In this document: positions 1-5,613 of the stretch, piece by piece
Position numbering within the stretch: position 1 is the stretch's first letter
How the letters are laid out: each line of letters opens with the position of its first letter
Assembly: GCA_945882475.1 (NCBI GenBank)
Contig: CAMCWJ010000091.1
Coordinates: 1-9,476 of the forward strand
DNA from: Bifidobacterium breve
GTDB lineage: Bacteria; Actinomycetota; Actinomycetes; Mycobacteriales; Mycobacteriaceae
DNA: 9,476 bases
Direction of reading: 5' to 3'
Position numbers and translations under genes: made by a program
Notes under the pieces: generated by a model
What the model was told of the DNA's origin: nothing
The model's database searches: none
What the model saw: only the letters and a program-made list of their open reading frames with translations

Positions 1-2
1 CC

Positions 3-140
3 CCGCCACCGCCCTGCCCCCCTGGTTTTCCGGATTGCAACGGTGTCTCCACTGCGACTGCCACATCAGTTGGCGCGAGTCTGAGCCTTATCCCGGCCGC
101 CACCGCGGAGTCGACTAGCGCGCGACGGAGGACAGAATGA
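3..140 (+). CDS. Possible C-terminal tail of a gene entering from the left (uncertain)
   Basis: This frame is open from the left edge to a TGA at 138-140, giving about 45 residues. The translation starts Pro/Cys-rich (PPPPCPPGFPDCNG) and continues Ala/Ser/Thr-rich, ending in SARRRTE, which would suit the low-complexity tail of a secreted or surface protein. I do not recognise a family. A minus-strand frame over the same bases is also open towards the left edge (VAAGIRLRLAPTDVAVAVE), so the strand is not settled. Codon third positions are only moderately G/C-rich. This is a weak call made only because the frame is open at the edge. Confidence 0.18.
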   Translation, partial: PPPPCPPGFPDCNGVSTATATSVGASLSLIPAATAESTSARRRTE

Positions 141-335
141 ATGTGCCGCTGGGGAGCTTCCGCGCCGGCAATGCCCGGTGATGATCCACCGCCGGAGCGT
201 CCGGTTGGGCCACGCCCACTAGCGCGGGCAACGGGGACGGCTGTTCTCGGGCGCCGATGTGACACACGCATGACACATTGGCGGTGAGTCGCCAACCGAT
301 TTGCGGGTTGAAACCCCAGTTCAGCGTGTTGACAC
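141..335. other. Non-coding stretch with dyads and short repeats
   Basis: No convincing gene is seen here; the open minus-strand frame across it (115-420) is a shadow running through the tRNA-like element. Visible structure: TGACACA occurs at 260-266 and 271-277, 11 bp apart, inside a wider dyad with arms ATGTG (257-261) and CACAT (274-278). A perfect 6-bp hairpin, TTGGCG/CGCCAA, occupies 278-295 with a 6-nt loop. A second, overlapping hairpin CAACC/GGTTG lies at 293-310. No T-run follows either stem, so they are not standard terminators. TTGACA at 329-334 could be a -35 box, but no good -10 follows. Confidence 0.4.
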
Positions 336-414
336 GGTCCCGGCTGAGCTGGGAAAACACTCTGCCGCGTGCTTCACACGCGGAAGGTCGCTGGTTCGAT
401 CCCAGCCGGGACCA
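336..414 (+). tRNA. tRNA-Val(CAC)-like gene, irregular and probably degenerate
   Basis: The acceptor stem is perfect: GGTCCCG (336-342) pairs with CGGGACC (407-413), followed by discriminator A414; CCA is not encoded. The T arm is canonical: GCTGG (390-394), loop TTCGATC, CCAGC (402-406). A loop reading TTCACAC (373-379) has T33 and anticodon CAC (375-377), with a 3' stem GCGGA and variable loop AGGTC, so the 3' half looks like an ordinary tRNA-Val. The 5' half does not fit. The D stem is poor (GCTG against AAAC, or 3-bp GAG/CTC), the usual TA at positions 8-9 is missing, and TCTGC (361-365), which would complete the anticodon stem, is separated from the loop by 7 extra bases, CGCGTGC (366-372). 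The extra bases allow a different stem, CCGCGT/ACGCGG (365-370/378-383), whose loop GCTTCAC lacks U33. It could be a pseudo-tRNA or a tRNA-derived attachment site. Confidence 0.42.
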
Positions 415-427
415 ACACAAAGCCGGT

Positions 428-443
428 GCTAGAGGCTAGTTTT
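428..443 (+). terminator. Weak hairpin plus T-run after the tRNA-like element
   Basis: CTAG (429-432) and CTAG (436-439) can form a short stem around AGG, immediately followed by TTTT (440-443). A larger flanking inverted repeat, CCGGTG (423-428) and CACCGG (453-458), surrounds it. The stem is only 4 bp (5 with a G-U pair), so termination is doubtful; position just downstream of the tRNA-like element is the main support. The rest of 444-496 shows nothing. Confidence 0.22.
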
Positions 444-496
444 ACGGAGCGCCACCGGTGCGGAGCAGTGGACGACCCTACGCGGACGCTTCACGA

Positions 497-1699
497 TCAG
501 GTCGCCGGCGTAAAGGTGGCGTTCATGGATTCGATGACACGCAGGACCTGGTTGCCGCTCATAGTGACCGTGTCGACGTCGATGCGCGCAACGCGGGGGA
601 TCATGGCCTCGAGTAGGCAGCGCATCTCGAGCCGGGCGAGGTTCATCCCCACGCAGCTATGAATCCCGAAGCCGAATCCAAGGTGGTCGGATGGTTTGCG
701 GGTGATGTCGAATCGTTCGGGGTCGGTCCATTTGCGTTCATCGCGGTTGGCGGACCCGAACAACATCAGAACCCGGGCTCCCCGGGGCAGGGCGACCTCG
801 TCGATCCGATGGTCCGCGGTGGCGACCCGAGTGAAACCGCGCACAGGTGATTCGACTCGGAGGGCTTCGTTGATGGCATGCGGGATCAGTGCGGGGTCAG
901 CCCTGAGCAGATCCCACTGGTCGGGGTTGTCGGCCAAGAGACGCAGCAGATGGCTGATTGCGCCGATGGTGGTGTCCAGGCTCGGGTTGATGTAGTCGAG
1001 GAGCAAACTCGGGCCCTGCATCTCGGTGATGTCACCCCGTGCAGCGGCGTCGAACACTCCCGCAGCCCAACCGTGCGGGTCGCATCGCTCGGCGAGATCG
1101 GGGGCAAAGATGAATGCCCCGACCTGGCCCATTTCGTCGATGGCTGCCCGGGTCCGGGGGCTGTCGGGGCCGAACGATTCGAAGGATGCCGTGCCCCATC
1201 GGAGCATGTTCTCCTGCCCGATTGCGGGCAGACCTACCAACGACCGCACCACGGTCAGAGGCAGAGCCTGTGCAAAGTCGGTCACGCCGTCGAAGGATCG
1301 GCGACTGAGCACGCCCTCGACCAGGGCTACCGCCTCGTCGGCCATCAGCGATTCCAGTGCCCGCATCGCCCCCGGCCGCAGTGGCGGGGCGATAACCTTT
1401 CGGAACGTCTCGTGCTGCGGCGGGTCGGAGATCAGGCAGCTAGCCAACAGCCCGGCCGTCTGGTTGACAGTCTCGTTCACAGCGGGTCCGGAGGCGGAGG
1501 AAAACAGTCCGTGATCCCTCAGTGCAGCGCGCACGTCGCCGTAGCGTCCCATCGCCCACACCCCGGTCGCCGGCAACCACACCACCGGGCCGGCATCGCG
1601 GATCGCGCGATAGGCGTCGTAGGGATTCGTGTTGATCGCGGCGTCGTAGAGGTCGACATCGCACACCGGCACATCCCCCACCGGCACCGCTGAGAGCAT
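497..1699 (-). CDS. Cytochrome P450 (bacterial class I type)
   Basis: A soluble heme monooxygenase of 400 aa, the usual bacterial length, with no membrane anchor. It would oxidise a small organic substrate using electrons from a ferredoxin; the substrate cannot be told from sequence. Landmarks: the I helix NPSLDTT (238-244) with the acid/Thr pair D242-T243; the K-helix ExxR at E278-R281 (EALR); PERF at 327-330; and the heme-binding loop FGFGIHSCVG (342-351) with Cys349 as axial ligand. The canonical I-helix A-G before x-D-T is replaced here by P-S, as I recall from some actinobacterial and proteobacterial P450s. The ATG is well supported by an AAGGAG ribosome site about 6 nt upstream on the minus strand. 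No ferredoxin or reductase gene is adjacent, so partners must come from elsewhere. Long open frames on the opposite strand are high-GC shadows. Confidence 0.95.
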   Translation of the reverse strand: MLSAVPVGDVPVCDVDLYDAAINTNPYDAYRAIRDAGPVVWLPATGVWAMGRYGDVRAALRDHGLFSSASGPAVNETVNQTAGLLASCLISDPPQHETFRKVIAPPLRPGAMRALESLMADEAVALVEGVLSRRSFDGVTDFAQALPLTVVRSLVGLPAIGQENMLRWGTASFESFGPDSPRTRAAIDEMGQVGAFIFAPDLAERCDPHGWAAGVFDAAARGDITEMQGPSLLLDYINPSLDTTIGAISHLLRLLADNPDQWDLLRADPALIPHAINEALRVESPVRGFTRVATADHRIDEVALPRGARVLMLFGSANRDERKWTDPERFDITRKPSDHLGFGFGIHSCVGMNLARLEMRCLLEAMIPRVARIDVDTVTMSGNQVLRVIESMNATFTPAT

Positions 1700-1790
1700 C
1701 GGAACTCCTTCTGGTCTTTTGACTTCGAAATATGACAGAGGTCGGATGCGGCTGCGTCGGGTCGTCCATCTGAAGTGAACCGCACCACCT

Positions 1791-1916
1791 TCAATTTGTA
1801 GATAATTTACTACTATTGCGCTGCAGGTCGGGCCGGCCGTAGGCGTCGGAGAACCGGTAGACGCCCTGCTGCACCGGGATGGACTCCGGCGGCCCGTACG
1901 TCGCGGGATCAGCCAC
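1791..1916 (-). pseudogene. uvrC: Truncated uvrC-like N-terminal fragment
   Basis: A 41-codon frame begins with GTG at 1916 and ends with TGA at 1791-1793. Its first 28 residues include DPATY, SIPV and GVYRF-D--GR, which closely match the remembered start of actinobacterial UvrC (GTG start; V-DPATY-P, SIPVEPGVYRFRD-HGR). UvrC is the nuclease subunit of UvrABC excision repair; GVY corresponds to the GIY half of its GIY-YIG motif. Right after GR the match stops: the expected VIYVGKAKSL is replaced by PDLQRNSSKL and a stop. The break falls near position 1832, where AT-rich DNA with the P450 operator begins. The remaining roughly 600 residues of UvrC are absent, so this is a remnant and not a working repair gene. 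It could still be expressed as a small peptide, but no good ribosome site is visible. The family call rests on memory of UvrC sequences. Confidence 0.55.
1798..1813 (-). promoter_or_regulatory. Putative operator/-10 region of the P450 gene
   Basis: GTAGATAATTTACTAC is a near-palindrome, symmetric at 12 of 16 positions as GTAG-nn-AATT-nn-CTAC, in an AT-rich island (about 1790-1818) within GC-rich DNA. On the minus strand it contains TAAATT (1809-1804), a match to the actinobacterial -10 consensus TANNNT, about 100 bp upstream of the P450 ATG. A dyad over a -10 box would suit repression by a dimeric regulator, for example of the TetR type, but no regulator gene is adjacent. The role is inferred from position and symmetry only. 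Confidence 0.35.
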
Positions 1917-1998
1917 GGTTCCAGGTCAGTCGGGGCCGCCGGACCCGCACTGGGGTAGACGGACGCCGATTTAAAACATGTGATCTGCCCGTTTCTCC

Positions 1999-2004
1999 TA
2001 CACT
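1999..2004 (+). promoter_or_regulatory. -10 box of a leaderless promoter for the cation exchanger
   Basis: TACACT matches TANNNT and ends 6 nt before the ATG at 2011, so transcription would start at or next to the A of the start codon. No Shine-Dalgarno sequence precedes this ATG, which agrees with leaderless translation. No clear -35 box is seen. Confidence 0.55.
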
Positions 2005-2010
2005 GCGGCG

Positions 2011-3183
2011 ATGCACCTGCTGGACATTGGACGAATCCTCGTCGGGCTGGTGCTCCTCGTCGCAGGTGGCGAGCTGCTCGTCAGGGGAGCCTCCGGTCTG
2101 GCCACACGCATCGGGATGTCGTCCTTGGTCGTGGGTCTGACCGTCGTCGCCTTCGCGACCTCGGCACCGGAACTGGCGGTTACGCTCGGCGCGGTGATGG
2201 GCGGTGAGCCCGGTCTCGCAGTCGGCAATGTGGTCGGAAGCAATATCGCCAACGTCCTGATGATCTTGGGGGCCTCGGCGATCATCCTGCCGCTGCTCGT
2301 CAAGGTTCAACTAGTTCGCGTCGACATTCCCTTCATGGCCGCGTTTTCAATCCTCTTCCTGCTGCTGGCCATCGACGGCGGTTTCAGCCGGGTCGACGGC
2401 CTGATCCTGTTGGTCCTGTTGGTTCTCTACATCGCTATCGCCATCATCCTCAGTAGACGGGATGGCAACGTCGACGACCTGCGCGGCCCGGGGGCTTCGA
2501 TCGCGACGGCGTCGGCCGGCCGGGTGGGCCACACCGCCAAGACAAGCGCGGACACGATGACGGAGGCCGTGGAGGACGTGGAAGCCCGCGGCGGCTCCAT
2601 CGGCCGCGATCTGGTGCTTGTGCTCATCGGGATCGCACTGCTGGTCGTCGGTGCCAACATCCTGGTCAAGGGCGCCACCGGAATCGCGACGGCGTTCGGC
2701 GTCAGTGACTTGATCGTGGGCCTGACGGTGGTCGCCATCGGAACCTCGTTGCCGGAGTTAGCCACGTCGATTGTGGCGGTGCGCCGCGGGCAGCGGGACT
2801 TGGCGGTCGGCAACGTGGTGGGAAGCAACATCTTCAACATCGGTGCGGTCGCAGGTTTGGCCGCCATGATTTCCCCGACCGGGCTACCGGTGCCGGAATC
2901 CGCTTTGGCACTGGACATCCCGCTGATGATCGCCGCTTCTGTGGTGCTGCTCCCGCTCGCCTTCACCGGTTCGGTGATCGCGCGCTGGGAGGGTGGGCTG
3001 CTGGTGGCTCTGTACGTTTCCTATCTGCTCTACACCGTGCTCGCAGCGGCGGAACGCCCGATTCTGCAAGGCTTCACCACGGTGATGCTCTGGTTCGTCA
3101 CGCCACTGGTCGTTCTCACGGTGATCAGTACCGTCGTCCACGAGATCAGCCGGCGAAGAGCGGTAGCGGTCCAGACCCGCTAG
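2011..3183 (+). CDS. Calcium/sodium antiporter, CaxA/YrbG family
   Basis: An inner-membrane cation exchanger of 390 aa, a little longer than the roughly 325-370 aa common in this family. It has the family's two inverted Na_Ca_ex halves, each with an alpha repeat: FATSAPELAVTLG (48-60) followed by GNVVGSNIANV (72-82), and IGTSLPELATSIV (243-255) followed by GNVVGSNIFNI (267-277). The acidic residues E54 and E249 in the two PEL motifs are the expected ion ligands. Hydrophobic helices fill both halves. They are joined by a charged linker (about 149-200), and the tail adds two helices (about 327-345 and 356-376) and a basic C-terminus. The family exchanges Ca2+ for Na+ or H+; the actual ion here is not fixed by sequence. 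It is transcribed alone from a leaderless-type promoter and converges on the papA-type gene with a 16-bp gap. Confidence 0.92.
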   Translation: MHLLDIGRILVGLVLLVAGGELLVRGASGLATRIGMSSLVVGLTVVAFATSAPELAVTLGAVMGGEPGLAVGNVVGSNIANVLMILGASAIILPLLVKVQLVRVDIPFMAAFSILFLLLAIDGGFSRVDGLILLVLLVLYIAIAIILSRRDGNVDDLRGPGASIATASAGRVGHTAKTSADTMTEAVEDVEARGGSIGRDLVLVLIGIALLVVGANILVKGATGIATAFGVSDLIVGLTVVAIGTSLPELATSIVAVRRGQRDLAVGNVVGSNIFNIGAVAGLAAMISPTGLPVPESALALDIPLMIAASVVLLPLAFTGSVIARWEGGLLVALYVSYLLYTVLAAAERPILQGFTTVMLWFVTPLVVLTVISTVVHEISRRRAVAVQTR

Positions 3184-3199
3184 AGCTGCTAGATACAAA

Positions 3200-4579
3200 T
3201 CAGCTGCTGGCCGCGGAGATGAACTCGTCGCGAAGTGCAGCCACGTAGTGGTGGATTGAGCGGCGGCTGTCGAAAGTGTCGGGAAACGAGAGAGTCACGA
3301 TCGTCGCGTCGACGTTACGGGTCACCCAGATATTGATCCCGCCCTGGTTGAGGTCGTCGATGAACATCCCCAGCTTGTCGGTGTTCGCCGCGGAAAGTTT
3401 TCGGAAGTCGAAGATTGACACCATCATCGGTCGGCTGGACACAGCGTCATCGAATTCGTCGGAGTCCACTAGGTCGAGCACGCGGTCGAAGGGCACAGAC
3501 GACAGGTGTTTGTTGGCGTCGAAGGACTTCTGCGCTGATCGCGCGGTGCTGCCGAAGTCGTTCGCGGTGACGTCGATCGAGATGGGGAACAGGCTGGCAT
3601 ACCAGCCGGCGCTGTTCGCCTGGGCTTCGGTTCGGGTGTCCAGGGGACTGAACATGTGAACCGTGTCGGAGTGGGTGAAGTTGTGATCGGCGATCGCCGC
3701 GCAGGCAAGGACTCCGCCGCTGAAGCGTGCGCCGGCTCGACGGCACGCGGTGTCGAAGGCTTCGGTCTGTTCCGCGTCTAGTAGCTCCACTGTGAAGGAC
3801 TGTCCGGCGCCGTCGTCGGCGCTACCCAACTCGAGAGGGAAACTCGGCCACTCGTCTTCAGCGTCGAGAGCGAAATTCACCCAGTCTTTGACCGGCCGGG
3901 AGTCCCGGGTGAGGGTTCCCACCTCGACGTGTTGGCGAGCGGTGAAGTCCCGGTAGATGGTCGGTTCAGGTTCAGGCTCTATGTCGGCGCCGTCGCTGTC
4001 GCAGTTCAGGTCTCGGTAGTCCTGCGATATGTCCTGATATATCACCAGTGACGACGTTCCATCGGTGTGGAGATGGTCGATGTTGGCGTAAACGGTGAAG
4101 TTTCCCTCTTTCTGGATGACACCAAAGGTGAAGCAGTCCCAGTCCAGGGTGTCCGGAGTCGCGGTGAGGACGTGTTCGCGGATCTGATCCTGCTCCATGA
4201 ATCCGATCACCACGGGGGAGAAGTCAATCAGCTCGGGGGCATCAATAGTGCGCCGCGTGATATTGCCGTCAGCGGTGATGTCGAAGGCGCTGTGATAGGT
4301 GTCGTGGCGGCGAAGGTGCGCGTTAATCGCACCGGTCATGGCTGCGACGTCACACCAGCCGGCGACGTCCCACGAAGTCATGATCAAACGCGGGGTCCGG
4401 CGCTGAAGCTTCCGGGCGGAGTCCGCGGATCTGAGGTGCTTCTCCTGCTGGAAGGTAGGTGGGAGTGGGTCTTGGGGCGCCCGGGCCGCGAGTTCGCGGC
4501 TGGACGGTGACGCCGTCCATTCGGTGAGGATTCCGCGTCCCGGGTTCCAGCTTCCGCTGATGGAGCCGATAGCGACCAT
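3200..4579 (-). CDS. PapA-type acyltransferase (condensation-domain fold)
   Basis: A 459-aa acyltransferase of the polyketide-associated protein family. Its sequence closely follows mycobacterial PapA1/PapA2/PapA3, which acylate trehalose in sulfolipid and polyacyltrehalose synthesis. Shared features: the N-terminal SWNPGRGILTEW (10-21); INAHLRRHDTYHSAF (85-99); TPDTLDWDCFTFGVIQ (141-156); and the active-site motif HLHTDG with H169 as general base and D173. ARFSGGVLACAA (284-295) and VTLSFPD (428-434) also fit. The loop at about 195-206 is very acidic (repeated EP). It is shorter than PapA1 (about 510 aa), mainly at the C-terminus. The start has an excellent AGGAGG site 7 nt upstream. No pks, fadD or mmpL gene is in view, so the acyl donor and product are unknown; trehalose acylation is inferred from the family. 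It is last in the msrB-DUF4174-rid-papA run, 72 bp after the Rid gene. Confidence 0.88.
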   Translation of the reverse strand: MVAIGSISGSWNPGRGILTEWTASPSSRELAARAPQDPLPPTFQQEKHLRSADSARKLQRRTPRLIMTSWDVAGWCDVAAMTGAINAHLRRHDTYHSAFDITADGNITRRTIDAPELIDFSPVVIGFMEQDQIREHVLTATPDTLDWDCFTFGVIQKEGNFTVYANIDHLHTDGTSSLVIYQDISQDYRDLNCDSDGADIEPEPEPTIYRDFTARQHVEVGTLTRDSRPVKDWVNFALDAEDEWPSFPLELGSADDGAGQSFTVELLDAEQTEAFDTACRRAGARFSGGVLACAAIADHNFTHSDTVHMFSPLDTRTEAQANSAGWYASLFPISIDVTANDFGSTARSAQKSFDANKHLSSVPFDRVLDLVDSDEFDDAVSSRPMMVSIFDFRKLSAANTDKLGMFIDDLNQGGINIWVTRNVDATIVTLSFPDTFDSRRSIHHYVAALRDEFISAASS

Positions 4580-4651
4580 GCCCTCGCCTCCTGTCGTCTG
4601 TTCGTTGAGCGCCAGTTCAGCTTATTCGGGCAGGTACCTCGCAAGCTCCAA

Positions 4652-5044
4652 CTAGCCGCGCTTCCAGGCGTCTACTTCGATCTCGACCAACATCTTCGGA
4701 TCGACCATCGAAACGCCGGCCACCATGGTGGCTGCTGGTCGGATGTCACCGAACACCTCGCCGTGTGCCCTGGCCACGGCGTCGATATCAGAAGCGTTGA
4801 CCAGGTACACCCGCGAACGCACGACGTCGGCCAGCGAGTAGCCGACCTGTGCCAGCGCGGGCGCGATGACGAGGTTCAGTGCCACAAGGGTTTGACCGTG
4901 GGCATCGCCCTCATGTTGCACCTCACCGTCGACACTGGCAGTCGAGCCCGAGACGTGCACGTACTCGCCCGCGACCGTGGCCCGGGAATAGCCGATCGAG
5001 GCCTCCCACGGGCTGCCGCTAGAGATCAATCTGTCTGCTGCCAT
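4652..5044 (-). CDS. Rid/YjgF/UK114-family protein lacking the RidA arginine
   Basis: A small cytoplasmic protein of 130 aa, the family's usual size, expected to form trimers with sites between subunits. Recognisable segments are GEYVHVSGSTASVDGE (26-41), LADVVRSRVYLVN (71-83) and the C-terminal signature RPAATMVAGVSMVDPKMLVE (102-121), then IEVDAW. True RidA enzymes hydrolyse reactive 2-aminoacrylate-type imines with an Arg in the PARS part of this signature. Here the aligned residue is Ala105 (PAAT), so the protein probably belongs to the Rid4-7 groups, whose activities differ or are unknown. The neighbouring R102 is not at the catalytic position. An AAGGTGA ribosome site sits 6 nt before the ATG. 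It lies 79 bp after the DUF4174 gene and 72 bp before papA on the same strand, so co-transcription is possible but unproven. Confidence 0.88.
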   Translation of the reverse strand: MAADRLISSGSPWEASIGYSRATVAGEYVHVSGSTASVDGEVQHEGDAHGQTLVALNLVIAPALAQVGYSLADVVRSRVYLVNASDIDAVARAHGEVFGDIRPAATMVAGVSMVDPKMLVEIEVDAWKRG

Positions 5045-5123
5045 CGCGTGTCACCTTGATTGTCGGTCAGGACCTGTTTGTCGTGCCGATCATTGCAGGG
5101 CGTGCCGTCAGCAGGACCAGCCA

Positions 5124-5597
5124 TCAACACCGACGTGCATTCGCGCCCGTCTCGCGGGCCCGCATCGGCATGCCGTCGATCACGGCATAGATCGCCTGAA
5201 GGTCCGGGACGCCGGCGACGCGCAGTTTCTCGCCGCCGTCTTTGCCGATCAACACCACGCTGAAACTGTTTGCGCCAATCCCAAAGTCTGAGAACAACCT
5301 TTGTGCCTGGTTGGTGTCGACGACGTTGCCACCGAGGGTGCTGGTGCCTTCGGTGACGATTCGGCCAAGCACCATGTCGCGATCCACGAAGTCACACCGA
5401 CTGGCCGCTATTCGGCGCGTCGTTTCAAGGAGCTGTGGATCGCTTTCCGAGGGCGCGAAGAGCAGCAGTGGACGGCGTTGCCACAGATAGTCACTCAGTT
5501 CGGCGGCCATGGCCTGAGCCGGCCCGAGCGCAGCAGCGCTGATCGCCAGAAAGATCACCGTGAAGGTGTTTCGGAGGAATTGCCGGAGAAGGATCAT
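5124..5597 (-). CDS. Secreted DUF4174-domain protein
   Basis: A 157-aa protein with an N-terminal signal peptide: basic start MILLRQFLRN, hydrophobic core TFTVIFLAISAAALG, and a likely cut after AMA near residue 31. The mature part begins ELSDYLWQRRPLLLFAPS (33-50), followed by a DRDMV stretch (72-76) and VVLIGKDGGEKLR (114-126). This pattern fits DUF4174, a thioredoxin-like fold without a CxxC pair. The function of the family is unknown; it is often envelope-associated. The frame also has a GTG 45 nt upstream (5642), but that would overlap msrB and put 15 polar residues before the signal peptide, so the ATG at 5597, 16 nt after the msrB stop, is preferred. Neither start has a strong ribosome site, which suggests translational coupling to msrB. 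The neighbour suggests a role in extracytoplasmic oxidative stress; that is inference. Confidence 0.75.
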   Translation of the reverse strand: MILLRQFLRNTFTVIFLAISAAALGPAQAMAAELSDYLWQRRPLLLFAPSESDPQLLETTRRIAASRCDFVDRDMVLGRIVTEGTSTLGGNVVDTNQAQRLFSDFGIGANSFSVVLIGKDGGEKLRVAGVPDLQAIYAVIDGMPMRARETGANARRC

Positions 5598-5613
5598 GCG
5601 CGCCCCGGACTGT

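Noticed and set aside
115..420. Minus-strand open frame whose start reads WSRLGSNQRPSACE
   Set aside because: This peptide string is what results from translating the complement of a tRNA 3' half, a known mis-annotation artefact; it supports the tRNA-like element, not a protein.
878..1693. Long plus-strand open frame (271 codons) opposite the P450 gene
   Set aside because: The translation is low in family-like sequence and rich in Gly/Arg/His/Pro, typical of an antisense shadow in GC-rich DNA; the minus strand has complete P450 motifs and a ribosome site.
3184..3208. AGCTGCT direct repeat (3184-3190, 3202-3208) between the convergent exchanger and papA genes
   Set aside because: Seven bases within a 16-bp gap and the adjacent coding end, with no T-run or strong stem; too short to call a terminator or attachment site.
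5065..5074. GGTCAGGACC dyad between the DUF4174 and Rid genes
   Set aside because: Only 4-bp arms; expected by chance in GC-rich DNA and not tied to a clear promoter.
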